64,000 bases of DNA from Girardinichthys multiradiatus. Its lineage: Eukaryota; Chordata; Actinopteri; Cyprinodontiformes; Goodeidae. Each line of letters opens with the position of its first letter. Within the stretch, counting starts at the first letter, position 1. This document shows, one piece after another, positions 50,600 to 62,169 of the stretch. The notes below the pieces were generated by a model. The model made no database searches. It worked only from the letters and a program-made list of their open reading frames with translations, and had not been told where the DNA came from. Location: NCBI RefSeq assembly GCF_021462225.1, contig NC_061797.1:41682147-41746146 (forward strand), in the 5' to 3' direction. A program made the translations under genes and the position numbers.

Positions 50600-51330
50600 G
50601 TAAGGTAAAAAAACAAAACAAAATGAATATCCAAAGCTCTGAACATCTCACAGTGCATTCAATCAATCATCCAAAAATGGAAAGAGCATGACACAACTGC
50701 AAACCTACCCAAACATGGCTGTCCACCTAAACTGACAGGCTTGGCAAGAAGAGCTTAATTCAGAGAAGCAGCCAAGTAGCCTGTTTGCAGTTTGCCAAAA
50801 GCAATCCTGGGGATTCAGCAAACATGTGGAAGAAGGTGCTCTGGTCAGATGAGACAAACACTTAACATTTTGGCTTACTTGCAAAACACTGTCTGAGGAA
50901 GAAATATAACAGTACATGCTGTGGGGATCCTTTTCTTCAACAGGGACAGGGAAGCTCACCAGACATGATGGGAGGATGGATGGCACAAAACACTTGAGAT
51001 TGGGGTGGAGATTCACCTTCCAGAAGGACAATGACCCTTAACATACAGCAAGAGCTGCAATGGAATGGTTTGGATCAAAGCAAGTTTATGTGTTAAAAAG
51101 GCTCAAAATCGAAAATCCAGAGCTTAAAGCAATTGAGAATCCGTAGGACAAGTTGAAAATGGTCACATGTTCATGATGCTTGACACTGAATAATACTGAG
51201 CTTCAACTATTTTCCAGAGTAGAATGGACAAAGATTTCAGTCCACAGATCTGCAAATCCTAATAAAATACACTGAGGTTTGTGGTTTTAACACAACAAAA
51301 TGTGAATAAATTAGAGGGGTATGAATATGT
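50600..51330 (+). mobile_element. Decayed Tc1 element, plus-sense transposase
   Basis: Transposase blocks in order: CAATCATCCAAAAATGGAAAG (50663), CACCTAAACTGACAGGCTTG (50722), AGGTGCTCTGGTCAGATGAG (50837), CATGCTGTGGGGATCCTTTT (50915), CTTCCAGAAGGACAATGACC (51018, the QxDNDP region). Ends TGAATAAATTAGAGGGGTATGAATA near 51330 without the last part of the repeat. The Tc1-like copy 2 lies 85 bp further on. Confidence 0.75.
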
Positions 51331-51415
51331 ATACAAAACAATATATGTATTTTGTAAGATATTTCAGATAGAAGGATATTTCCGCTTTAAAAGTGCTTTG
51401 ACATTGGATGAGATA

Positions 51416-52682
51416 CAGGGGTTGGACAATGAAACTGAAACACCTGTCATTTTAGTGTGGGAGGTTTCATGGCTAAATTGGACCAGCCTGGTAGCCAGTC
51501 TTCATTGATTGCACATTGCACGAGTAAAAGCAGAGTGTGAAGGTTCAATTAGTAGGGTAAGAGCACAGTTTTGCTCAAAATATTGAAATGCACACAACAT
51601 TATGGATGACATACCAGAGTTCAAAAGAGGACAAATTGTTGATGCACGTCTTGCCTGTGCCTCTGTGACCAAGACAGCAAGTCTTTGTGATGTATCAAGA
51701 GCCACGGTATCCAGGGTTATGTCAGCATACCACCAAGAAGGATGAACCACATCCAACAGGATTAACTGTGGACGCAAGAGGAAGCTGTCTGAAAGGGATG
51801 TTCGGGTTCTAACCCGGATTGTATCCAAAAAACATAAATCCACGGCTGCCCAAATCACGGCAGTATTAAATGTGCACCTCAATTCTCCTGTTTCCACCAG
51901 AACTGTCCGTCGGGAGCTCCACAGTCAATATACACGGCCGGGCTGCTATAGCCAAACCTTTGGTCACTCATGCCAATGCCAAACGTCAGTTTCAATGGTG
52001 CAAGGAGTGCAAATCTTGGGCTGTGGACAATGTGAAACATGTATTGTTCTCTGATGAGTCCACCTTTACTGTTTTCCCCACATCTGGGAGAGTTACAGTG
52101 TGGAGAAGCCCCAAAGAAGCGTACCACCCAGACTGTTGCATGCCCAGAGTGAAGCATGGGGGCGGATCAGTGATGGTTTGGGCTGCCATATCATGGCATT
52201 TCCTTGGCCCAATACTTGTGCTAGATGGGCGCATTACTGTGAGGACTACCGAACCATTCTTGAGGACCATGTGCATCCAATGGTTCAAACATTGTATCCT
52301 GAAGGCGGTGCCGTGTATCAGGATGACAATGCACCAATACACACAGCAAGACTAGTGAAATATTGGTTTGATGAACATGAAAGTGAAGTTGAATATCTCC
52401 CATGGCCTGCACAGTCACCAGATCTAAATATTATTGAGCCACTTTGGGGTGTTTTGGAGGAGTGAGTCAGGAAATGTTTTCCTCCACCAGTATCACATAG
52501 TGACCTGGTCACTATCCTGCAAGAAGAATGGCTTAAAATCCCTCTGACCACTGTGCAGGACTTGTATATGTCATTCCCAAGACGAATAGACGCTGTATTG
52601 ATCGCAAAAGGAGGCCCTACACCATACTAATAAATTATTGTGGTCTAAAACCAGGTGTTTCAGTTTCATTGTCCAACCCCTG
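51416..52682 (+). mobile_element. Tc1-like DNA transposon, family Tc-1, copy 2 (complete ends)
   Basis: Same 31-bp inverted repeats as copy 1, TA at 51414-51415 and 52683-52684, length 1,267 bp. The transposase is on the plus strand, opposite to copies 1 and 3. The transposase has several disabling changes, so this copy cannot move by itself. Confidence 0.97.
51602..52630 (+). pseudogene. Tc1-like transposase of copy 2, several breaks
   Basis: Starts ATG at 51602 (MDDIPEFKRGQIVDARLA) and ends TAA at 52628-52630. TGA at 51743-51745 is codon 48, the stop shared by all three copies. A two-base loss near 51925 (LHRVN region) shifts the frame, a further indel lies near 52234, and TGA replaces the Arg codon after GVLEE near 52463. 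The VKHGGGSVMVWAAISWH block, absent from copy 1, is intact here. FSDEST, YQDDNAPIHTA and PDLNIIEPLW are present. Confidence 0.93.
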
Positions 52683-52684
52683 TA

Positions 52685-54111
52685 CATTACAATAAAACAG
52701 AGCATCACCAGTTTATATTTTTAATCTCCTTCTGTCATTGTTGCCTTGCATTTCGCCATGGACAAATTCTATGTCACCTAGAGTTAAAATACTGATTATT
52801 TCTATCAGGTGGTGGATTTACTAAATTGGAAAATCATTGAAAAACGTATCAATTTCTCAGAAATCCGGGTTTTCTACTAGCTCTAAGCCATAATCAGCAA
52901 AATTAACAGAGTTTCACGTTTTAAATTAATTTTCTAAAATAATTTCACTTTTGACAATGCTTTTGTCCAAAGTGACTTACAACAGAGAAATTAAGCAGTG
53001 AATAGGAATAATGAGGACAATAAATGAGTGTCAGGTGGGTGGCAGAGAAGAACCAGCATCTTGCCTAGCAACCGGGAGTGGGCATTTATCGTATCGCTTG
53101 TTGATATCATAAAACAATTCTCAGCATGATAAGAATTTGAATTAATTGTGGCAATGATAAAATCCAATTAATGATGTTTGAAAACCCCAAAAACTGAAGG
53201 TATTGTTGGAATCGTTATTTTTACAATTTTCCCCACTGTTTGTTCCATGAGAACATCAATAAATATCAAGAATTCCAAAATATGATTAAATACAATTACT
53301 GTGTATAGTGATACAAATCACACTTCTTTACGCAAGTGATTTCATAAGGAAGCCTTCTTAAAAATGGGTAAATTTTTTAAGAGAAGCATTGCTGTGAAAT
53401 GTAATCACAGCCATACAATTGCCTAAAACAGACAGCAAAGAAGCTCCAAATAGTTTTTATCACCAATTTTATCATTATCACAAGAAATACCACAAAATCA
53501 TCATAAAATCTTAAGTCCATAAGTCTATATAGGCGACCCTTACCAAAAGCACCTGAACATGTTGCACCGATTAAAACCCAATCATCCAACTGAAAAACCA
53601 CTGATATATTTGAGTGAGTCACAAAATCGCCAAATTTATCTGCATATAAAATACAGCATATTACATTGCACATTACATAACAAAGCATAAAGAAAGACTG
53701 AGTAAACCCAAAAACTACAGCATTTCTTAGTGATGCTGTGTTCAGATTTAGTTAATCTGCGTAACACTAAATGTGGCCTGTGTAAACTTACAGACTTAAA
53801 ATCCTGTTAACATTAAAATGGAGTTTGATAATGGATGTGCTCTACTTTCTTTGTTTATTTTTGTATCAGTTAGCATGTGGGGTGCTGCATATGTTATCCT
53901 TTTGTACTTTGGCAGTTTTGGTTGTTTTATATATGACTTTTTTGGGTATAAATGGGAGCTGCCTGCCTGCCTTCCTTAGATATGAACTTTAACCTCATTT
54001 AACCACTTGGCTTGTAGAACAATAGGTCTACATAAAACAATTTATTGTTGGAGGTGGTAGCCTGAGATCTTATGACAACTTTTGAGAAGCATTTGCAGTG
54101 TAGTGAAAAAG
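52685..54111. other. Spacer between two inverted Tc1-like copies
   Basis: 1.43 kb of AT-rich DNA between copies 2 and 3. No gene or repeat recognised. Confidence 0.5.
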
Positions 54112-54113
54112 TA

Positions 54114-55378
54114 CAGGGGTTGGACAATGAAACTGAAACACCTGGTTTTAGACCACAATAATTTATTATTATGGTGTAGGGCCTCCTTTTGCGGCCAATA
54201 AAGCGTCAATTCGTCTTGGGAATGACATATACAAGTCCTGCACAGTGGTCAGAGGGATTTTAAGCCATTCTTCTTGCAGGATAGTGACCAGGTCACTACG
54301 TGATACTGGTGGAGGAAAACATTTCCTGACTCGCTCCTCCAAAACACCCCAAAGTGGCTCAATAATATTTAGATCTGGTGACTGTGCAGGCCATGGGAGA
54401 TGTTCAACTTCACTTTCATGTTCATCAAACCAATCTTTCACCAGTCTTGCTGTGTGTATTGGTGCATTGTCATCCTGATACACGGCACCGCTTTCAGGAT
54501 ACAATGTTTGAACCATTGGATGCACATGGTCCTCAAGAATGGTTCGGTAGTCCTTGGCAGTGACGCGCCCATCTAGCACAAGTATTGGGTCAAGGGAATG
54601 CCATGATATGGCTGCCCAAACCATCACTGATCCACCTCCATGCTTCACTCTGGGCATGCAACAGTCTGGGTGGTACGCTTCTTTTGGGCTTCTCCACACC
54701 GTAACTCTCTCGGATGTGGGGAAAACAGTAAAGGTGGACTCATCAGAGAACAATACATGTTTCACATTGTCCACAGCCCAAGACTTGCGCTCCTTGCACC
54801 ATTGAAACCGACGTTTGGCATTGGCATGAGTGACCAAAGATTTGGCTATAGCCGCCCGGCCGTATATTGACCCTGTGGAGCTCCCGACGGACAGTTCTGG
54901 TGGAAACAGGAGAGTTGAGGTGCACATTTAATTCTGCCGTGATTTGGGCAGTCGTAGTTTAATGTTTTTTGGATACAATCCGGGTTAGCGCCCGAACATC
55001 CCTTTCAGACAGCTTCCTCTTGCATCCACAGTTAATCCTGTTGGATGTGGTTCATCCTTCTTGGTGGTATGCTGACATAACCCTGGATACCGTGGCTCTT
55101 GATACATCATAAAGACTTGCTGTCTTGGTCACAGATGCGCCAGCAAGACGTGCACCAACAATTTGTCCTTTTTTGAACTCTGGTAAGTCACCCATAATGT
55201 GTGCATTTCAATATTTTGAGCAACACTGTGCTCTTACCCTGCTAATTGAACCTTCACACTCTGCTCTTACTGGTGCAATGTGCAATCAATGAAGACTGGC
55301 TACCAGGCTGGTCCAATTTAGCCATGAAACCTCCCACGCTAAAATGACAGGTGTTTCAGTTTCATTGTCCAACCCCTG
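54114..55378 (-). mobile_element. Tc1-like DNA transposon, family Tc-1, copy 3 (complete ends)
   Basis: Same 31-bp inverted repeats, TA at 54112-54113 and 55379-55380, length 1,265 bp, transposase on the minus strand. With copy 2 it forms a large inverted repeat. Confidence 0.97.
54169..55195 (-). pseudogene. Tc1-like transposase of copy 3, several breaks
   Basis: Starts ATG at 55195-55193 (MGDLPEFKKGQIV) and ends TAA at 54169. The shared TGA is at 55054-55052, codon 48. A further TAA lies just after KKH (about 54960), and a two-base loss occurs near 54862 in the LHRVNI region. From there to the C-terminus about 230 codons are open: FSDEST, VKHGGGSVMVWAAISWH, YQDDNAPIHTA and PDLNIIEPLW, so the catalytic half is the best preserved of the three. 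Confidence 0.93.
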
Positions 55379-55464
55379 TATGTGCCCCCAGACAGATATC
55401 TTCAAAAATGTCATAAAACGTTTTTTTACATATTGCCAAATTATAATACATAATAACACATTTT

Positions 55465-55795
55465 TTGATAGCACTGTTGCCTTGCAGTGAGAAGGGGTTT
55501 GGTGGGTTTGAATCCAGGCTTGGGGTCTTTTTGAATAGAGTTTGCATTTTCTCCCCGTTCATGCGTGGGTTCTCTGGGTTTTCTCCCACAGTCTAAAAAC
55601 ATGACAGTTAGGTTAAGTGGCTTTTCCAAATTGGGCTTAGGTGTGAGTGTGTGTATGCATGGGTGTTTGCCCTGTGATGGGCTGGCATCCAGTCCAATGT
55701 GCACCCTGCCTATTGCCCAATGACCGCTGAAGATAGGCACCAGCTACTCTGCGACCCTGCAAAGACAAGCGGGTATAGACAATGAATGGTTTTGG
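55465..55795 (+). repeat. SINE-like dispersed repeat, copy 2
   Basis: Full-length relative of the repeat at 56298-56656: GCACTGTTGCCTTGCAG head, GGGTTTGAATCC (B-box like), CTCCCACAGTCTAAAAA, GATAGGCACCAGCT and an end near 55795. The start lies about 85 bp after Tc1-like copy 3. Confidence 0.8.
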
Positions 55796-56297
55796 TTAGG
55801 GGTCAATATCTATCAAACTTTATAAGAGTGTCAACCCAGATGGGGAATAAAACCACAATAAATGAAAAAAGGGTGTAACATGAAATTGTGGAAAAATATT
55901 ATTGAAATGAATGAAATTATACATATGATTTTAAGGTTTTTATAACTTATTTACTGCCTTAATATGTTTAAATGTTTGACTGTCAAGAGAAATAAATTGA
56001 TTCGCTATAGTTAAAATACACAGGTGTAGTTTCTCTACAGAATGCAATGTGTGGGTATAAAGATGCTTAAAACTCCAACAGAGACAAAGACCTTATGGAG
56101 TGACAGCTGAGCTATTCAAGTACATAGTGTGTTCCAATTCAAGTGCTGGACAATGAATTACACACTTTAAGTGTATCTTGTAAAATCTATAGAAAAGCAA
56201 GCCAAAAGTTGGAAAAATGAACTGTATGTAATTTTTATTTTTGACATCAATGCTACTTTTAACTCAATACAATTACAATTGTTAAAATATACAACTG

Positions 56298-56656
56298 CAC
56301 AGTGGCGCAGTTGGTAGCACTGTTGCCTTGCAGCAAGAAGGTCCTGGGTTCAATTTCCGGCCTGGGGTCTTTCTGCATGGAGTTTGCATGTTCTCCCCAT
56401 GCATGTGTGGGTTCTCACCGGGTACTCTGGCTTCCTCCCACAGTCCAAAGATATGCCTGCTAGGTTCATTGGTAACTATAAATTGCCCTTAGGTGTATGA
56501 ATGAGTGTGTGCATGGTTGTTTTTGTGTTGCCCTGCGATGGACTGGCGACCTGTCCAGGGTGTACCGTGCCTCTTACCCATACACTGCTGGAGATAGGCA
56601 CCAGCTCCCCTGCGACCCACTATGGAATAAGCGGTAGAAAATGACTGACTGACTGG
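56298..56656 (+). repeat. tRNA-derived SINE, best preserved copy
   Basis: The head has a pol III A box TGGCGCAGTTGG at 56303-56314 and a B box GGTTCAATTTC at 56347-56357. They are 32 bases apart, as in a tRNA gene. A body of about 250 bp follows and the 3' end is a short tandem tail TGACTGACTGACTG (56642-56655). This is the layout of a tRNA-derived SINE. The inverted copy at 62529 has the same tail. I do not know its family name. Confidence 0.8.
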
Positions 56657-56969
56657 TCCATTATTCAGAACCACCCATTCAAGAGAGTTTCTAATCACTG
56701 GCTAGAAAATGACTGAGAAGGACAACGGTTTTTCTTTAATACTGAAAGAACTCCTGGATACCTGCATCCGTGCTTTTTGTGTGTCTGCTCTCTCCTCTCA
56801 ATCCCAGATGGTATGTTTGTTCAGGAGGAGGGATTGCTGCAAAATCAATAACTCAATGCAATCAAAATGGGCTTCCTCAGATAGTTAACCTTTCACCAAT
56901 TGCTATTATAAATTTAATTTGACTGGATTGTATTACAACTATGGTCACATTAGAATTTATGTAATTCAA

Positions 56970-57468
56970 TTCAATTCAAAAATACTTTATTAATCCCAAA
57001 GGGAAATTAAATGTTGTTTTAGCTCATTGGTTTCTTCAAAGAGCCGTTGTAGATGCTGATGGCTGTGGGCAGGAAGGATCTCCTGTAGCGTTCCGTCTTA
57101 CAGCACATCTGAAAAAGCCTCTGACTGAAGACACTCTGTTGTTGTAGGACAGTCTCATGAAGTTGATGCTCAGAATTTTTCATAATGTTCTTCATTTTAT
57201 GAAGAATCATTCTTTGCACAATGATCTCCAGAGGAGTCCCCAGAACAGAGCCAACCTTTTTTATCAGCTTGTTGAGCTTTTTTAAGTCCCTGGCTCTGAT
57301 GCTGCTACCCCAGCAGATAATGGCAGAAGAGATCACACTGTCCACAACAGACTTATAGAAGATATGCAGCATCTTGCTGCAAACATTTGAATCTATCTGT
57401 ATGATTAAATTGTATTTGTTTGTTCTAGTTTTACATTTCTGCTCATAAATTAGACCTGCTTGTCTCAT
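56970..57468 (-). mobile_element. Rex1/CR1-type LINE, 3' part
   Basis: Minus strand 57468-57019 is open for 149 codons and reads FYKSVVDSVISSAIICWGSS, KLNKLIKKVGSVLGTPLE and RRSFLPTAISIYN, the C-terminal region of Rex1-type reverse transcriptases. The 3' end at about 56970 reads CCCTTTGGGATTAATAAAGTA with an AATTGAATTG tail, typical of that group. It is 5' truncated but has no stop in the part left. Part of an old insertion in the probable HCN intron 1. Confidence 0.85.
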
Positions 57469-57469
57469 A

Positions 57470-57545
57470 AGGTGCTTTGGAAGGACATTTGTGCTGAATT
57501 GGCACTATGAACATAAACTGAACTGAACTGAAATGAATTGAATTG
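57470..57545 (+). repeat. L2-type 3' tail
   Basis: GGTGCTTTGGAAGGACA..., GAATTGGCACTATGAACATAAA and a GAACT/GAATT tail, resembling the tail at 31025-31105. Confidence 0.55.
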
Positions 57546-59339
57546 AACGGAACAAAACAGAACAGTTAACAACAAAATTTAAGCTTATAGTATAACAATA
57601 TTTCAAATCAGAAAATTTGAAGTCGGTCTTTATTTGTCCTGTCCTTTTAAGTTCCTGATTATATATTGAGTATACAAAAAATACGAAACAGTTTAAGGTT
57701 TTCTATTTCACAGAGAACAAGTGTATCATGTTTGATATATTCTATCCATCAGAGTTGCACAGTAATTATTGTACTATGCAGTACAATGTACTATGCAGCA
57801 AGCGACTTCTCTTGTGCTGCCTACATTTCCAGGGAAGAGAAGAACATGTATTTGGACTGCACATGGAGGGGCTTTGAAAACAGTGATGACCACTGGGATG
57901 CAATGCGCCTTTAAATGGAGCCCTCTGTGGAAGCAGCCCCTGAACTGGGACGCAGCTTATGTGTGTTTATAGTGTGCCTGCTGACTCACTTCCACATGTT
58001 TGTGTGCATATAAGAGTGCCTATATGTTTGCACACAGTACAGAGAGAATGCCCATGATTTCTCTCTTTTCACTCTTGTAGTTACCTTTTAATGGAGGTCA
58101 GTCCAACCAAACAGCTGGGATCCATTTACTGTGTTTTATTATGCTGTGAAACCCTGATACTGAGGAGCCTTCTTCTATAAATACAGCTGGGCAAGAAAAA
58201 AGTTGGCAAAAAAGCATTAAACAAACCCATATCTTTAAGTTCACTTCAGATCCCAGGGTCTAGCATTGAGACTGGATACCACTTGTCATCAAATCTAATC
58301 AAAACCACACACACACAAAATGTAGAGGTAGTAAACAGAAGTCTACTTTTATCTGATCTGTTCAGTACCAACATAATGACTTAACACAGAAGTTACTCAT
58401 TCCATTAGTGCTCAACACACTAAACAATTTACCCATAAACAAATAAATAAAAATGTGAATATACTTATGAATATACAGACATTCTAAGTAAAGCATGTCC
58501 TATTGAAGACTATCATATGATTAAAGAAATAACCTTTATAAAATAAGGTACCATAATAAAGGCCGAGCTTGCAAAATAGGACCACAGCTCCTACATATCT
58601 TGCCATGATGTTCAATAGCTCTGACATTTTACTGTCTGAAGAGATAGAGCCACAGCCCACTCTACACTCCAGTGAAGTGACCAGGGACAGCAGAAACATG
58701 TTGCCACTCTTAGAGTGCCTCTAACTACACGATAAGCCTCTCTCCTTTTCCTCACCCTGCTAGTCATCTACCTGAAATAAACTATGAGGGTTCCCACAAA
58801 CAGCCCGACCTAGACACAGGTTTGTCTTTTAGAGTAGCCTAAATTTCAACTGAGGAGTTGCAGGGAATACAAGGGAATTGATCAAATATGAGGTAAATAT
58901 ACTGGGAGTATATGCTTTATTTGCAAATGCACGTGTGAATGTATGTAAATTGTTTGGAGTTTTCTTGGCCAAACGATTAGAAAGCAGAGACATCTGTTCT
59001 CATGTAGTGACAGCATTGTCCCTGTAACATGCTGATTAAATGAGGAAAGAAAATGAATGTCTTAGTATCTTTCATTTAAACAAGAGCCAAAATATGAGCA
59101 CTGTGAAAGTAATTTGACCTCATTAAATGTTTGCAATTTTACAGTTTTGTTGCATAAGAATTTGGCTTTGATTAAAATTTGAATATCAATGTATGTGTGT
59201 CAGATTGTTTTCTCCCACTTTAACTTTCCAGACTGGATTAGCTTTTAGGAGTTCAGCTCAGAAGTACTGACTCACAGGGGGCCAACACATTATAGTTCAA
59301 AATATATTATGTTTTAGCTTCACAGAGCTCTAATTCATT
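57546..59339. other. Probable HCN intron 1 sequence, no recognised features
   Basis: AT-rich DNA. Nothing recognised. Confidence 0.45.
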
Positions 59340-59432
59340 TTAATTACCTCAAACTACCTTTACCTACCTTTTAATTATCTCCTTGTTTGTATGTACGAAC
59401 TTGGCAATAAAGCTGATTCTGATTCTGAAACC
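59340..59432 (+). repeat. 3' end of a CR1-type LINE
   Basis: ACGAACTTGGCAATAAAGCTGATTCTGATTCTGAAA at 59394-59430: the AATAAAGCTGATTCTGATTC tail is typical of fish CR1-group elements. The coding part is absent. Confidence 0.7.
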
Positions 59433-59970
59433 AACTGACACTAAGGGACTCCACAATCTGCTGCTGTGTTAGAGAACATGAGGTACTTTCTTCTCTCTTC
59501 AGGTGTCAGTTGTGCAGGTTTTCTTTCCTGATTTCCTTAGAGACCATTCCAGTCAGCCTTAAAGTAATATAACTAAAAGTCATTCTGTTGAAGACGTAAT
59601 ACCTTACCCCAAAACATGTAACTTTTTATTACGCAGCAATCCTCTGTTAATGACTGCCGTAAGTCAGTACTCACACTGATATATATATAAATAAACTATA
59701 TAAATAAACTTGACTTGATATAATGGATGTAAATTAACGTTAAACACTACAGCAGATACATTAATTGTCGAAAATTTATCCAATGTTGTTTATCCTCCTG
59801 AGACCATTTTTGTCCTCTGTGGGGGACATGATTTTCAGCCCTATAATTTAAACATCTCATTTGCAACCTATGTTAGTCCCACTGTACTGTAAAGAGGACA
59901 TCCTGGGCTTTCTACTGATACAACAGTTATGGGGGTGTGGCTAACAGAGCACATGCACTTCTCTTTCAAA

Positions 59971-61376
59971 ATGGCAGAAATCCCTGCATCCACATTTTAT
60001 GGCAGCAGAGGAGGTAAGTGGTCAATTTTCTTTCAAAAATTATGTCTGTTGCTAAAAATAAAATTTTCTCTTCAATATGAAAGTGTTCACCACAATTTGG
60101 TGACATTTAAGAAATGTACAATAATGGTGACCCTGTCAAAATACAAGTTTTATCCAGTGTCAACTGTGGGGGACTGCGGGACTTGCTAATGACTATTTTA
60201 ACCACTTTTCATGCTTCAGGAAACAAAGGGCTGAGTGAGGCAGAGATGATCTCAAAGAGAATTGTGGAATGAGAGTCAGACATAGAACTGTCAGGAGATG
60301 ATGATGAGGAAGGCCAGATAGAGCAGAAAGGTGAAGGTTCAGAGGAAGGCATAACAGCTTTTGAGGAGAATGAACAGGAACAAAGTGAAGACATCCGCCA
60401 ACCAATATGGATGAAAAGCAATGTGTAAGCTAGGGTTGTGGAGTTTATTGGAAATAGTGTCTGCACTGGAAAGTCTTATATTTTTTTAATTGAGAACACA
60501 TACACACAATTTAAAACTTTGTAATAACAATTATATAAAATATTGCATCATGTTACACTATACATCTTTTTTCATCAACTTAGTTTAAACCATGTTGTGG
60601 AGGAGAATACCTTGCAGGAAAGCACTAGGCACAATCATCAAGACTAGAAGCCGATTAATGACTTTAAACAGTCATAGATAATTGCATTTTTGAAAACATG
60701 GCGGAATACACAAACCAGTGAGAGGTGCTTATCTCTGGAAGCACCCTTAACACCACTCCGGAAGAGCTCAAAACCTTCTTTGGTATCTCCATGTATATGG
60801 CATGTCTCAGATACCCCAGGATCCACATGTACTGGGCAGCAAAGACAAGGGTCCCTGTTATAGCTAGTGTCGTAACAGATTCTTCAAAATTAGGCAGACC
60901 ATCAAAGTCACTAATGACAATGATGTCTCTGAGGAGGAGAAAAAGAATGACATCCTCTGGAAGTTGAGGTCTCACTAAAAATAACTAAAACGTTTCAAGA
61001 ACAAGGCAGAGGCACATCTGAAATGGTTGTCCAAAAACCATCAGGGGTTGCAGTGAGAAAGTGGCAGGACAATAAGGTGGTTCTGATGGCTTCAAGTGGC
61101 TATGGATCCCCAGGATACCTGCAGGGGATGGTCAGAAAAAGAGAGGTGCCACATTATTGTGCCCAGACCTGCTTTTGTAGCTGAGTACAACAAAAACATG
61201 GGTGGGGTTGATTTGTATGATCGGATGATCAGCTTTTATCCAATGTCAAGCCACATTAAAAAATTGACTTTTCGTACTATTATGTTTTTGAACTGGCAGC
61301 CACAAACAGCTGGATTGGAGGTCAAACCACCAGGTGTCAGGGAAACCAGAAAGAAAGAAGCTACAATATTTTGACT
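59971..61376 (+). pseudogene. piggyBac-type transposase gene (PGBD-like) with introns, catalytic core deleted
   Basis: This is a piggyBac-family transposase gene on the plus strand. Possible exon 1 at 59971-60013 starts ATG and ends at donor GTAAGT. Exon 2 begins at 60220 after acceptor TTCATGCTTCAG and encodes an acidic region (SGDDDEEGQ), but has TGA at 60270-60272. A further exon may begin at 60584. At 60745-60830 the DNA encodes [20 protein letters not shown], then [19 protein letters not shown] after a frameshift. From 61020 it reads VAVRKWQDNKVV, then VPRPAFVAEYNKNMGGVDLY (61159-61218), the conserved last catalytic-Asp region. Between about 60970 and 61010 around 200 residues, holding the first catalytic Asp residues, are missing. 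Not a working transposase. Confidence 0.85.
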
Positions 61377-62169
61377 TCAAGCTGCTTCTGGCTGAATAAT
61401 TGATTGCTCAGGCACAGGGTAGTCTAGGTCAGCATGCTGGCAAGGTGGCCAGTGATGATGATGAGGAGCAATGAAGATGAAGAATACATTCCAAATACTA
61501 AGAGAAGGCATGTTGGACCCCAACCGAATAATGACAAGATATGGGTGTCTCCATTTGCCAAACATGTTAGAGGCAGCACATTTATCATGGTGCTGATTTT
61601 TTTATGTTTAGATGTGTTTCAGATAGCTAAATGGTTTTATAAGCAGTTATTAATGCAATTCCTTCAACTGTTCTGAATGTTTATACATTTAAAAAAGGAT
61701 TGATCTGTTTTAAGCATTTAGCAAATTATAAGAAAAGGAATTTATCAGTTTTAAATGCTCATTAAGTGAAGAAAACATTTATACCAAGCAAGACACAATG
61801 TCCAGTGTAAGAGACATTTGATACAATCTAAATTAATAACATTTATGAAAAACAAATATTGCAATATGTTTCTTTCAACCTTAATACTATCAAAAAAAAT
61901 CCAAATACCAAAACCTTTTTTCTTCTGGGTCTCGGGAGGACCCTCTGCAAGAGAACCTCTTTTGTGAGATATCACAAAAGAGGTTCTCTTGCACCTGCAA
62001 AACATCTGTCCAATTCTTCTAATGGTCCTTTTGCTTAATTTACAAGCATCAGGCAAAGGTCTAATCTCTCTTATTCACAATAAATTATGCAGAGCAACTT
62101 AGTTCAAAAACTTTCATGGGAAAAAGACTATTTGGTGTTTTGCATTAAATCCTTACTTTGGTAAATTCA
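61377..62169. other. Stretch after the piggyBac remnant
   Basis: The start (61434-61560) may still hold its C-terminal tail, since RRHVGPQPNND resembles the end of some piggyBac-type proteins. The rest shows only the perfect inverted repeat listed next. Confidence 0.45.
61946..61993. repeat. Perfect inverted repeat, 22-bp arms and 4-base loop
   Basis: Left arm 61946-61967 begins TGCAAGAGAACCTC; right arm 61972-61993 is its exact reverse complement, ending in TTCTCTTGCA. Loop GATA at 61968-61971. No mismatch in 22 base pairs. Confidence 0.95.

Noticed and set aside
60193..60466. Minus-strand open frames rich in Ser and Leu over the piggyBac exon 2
   Set aside because: Antisense of the acidic plus-strand coding region.
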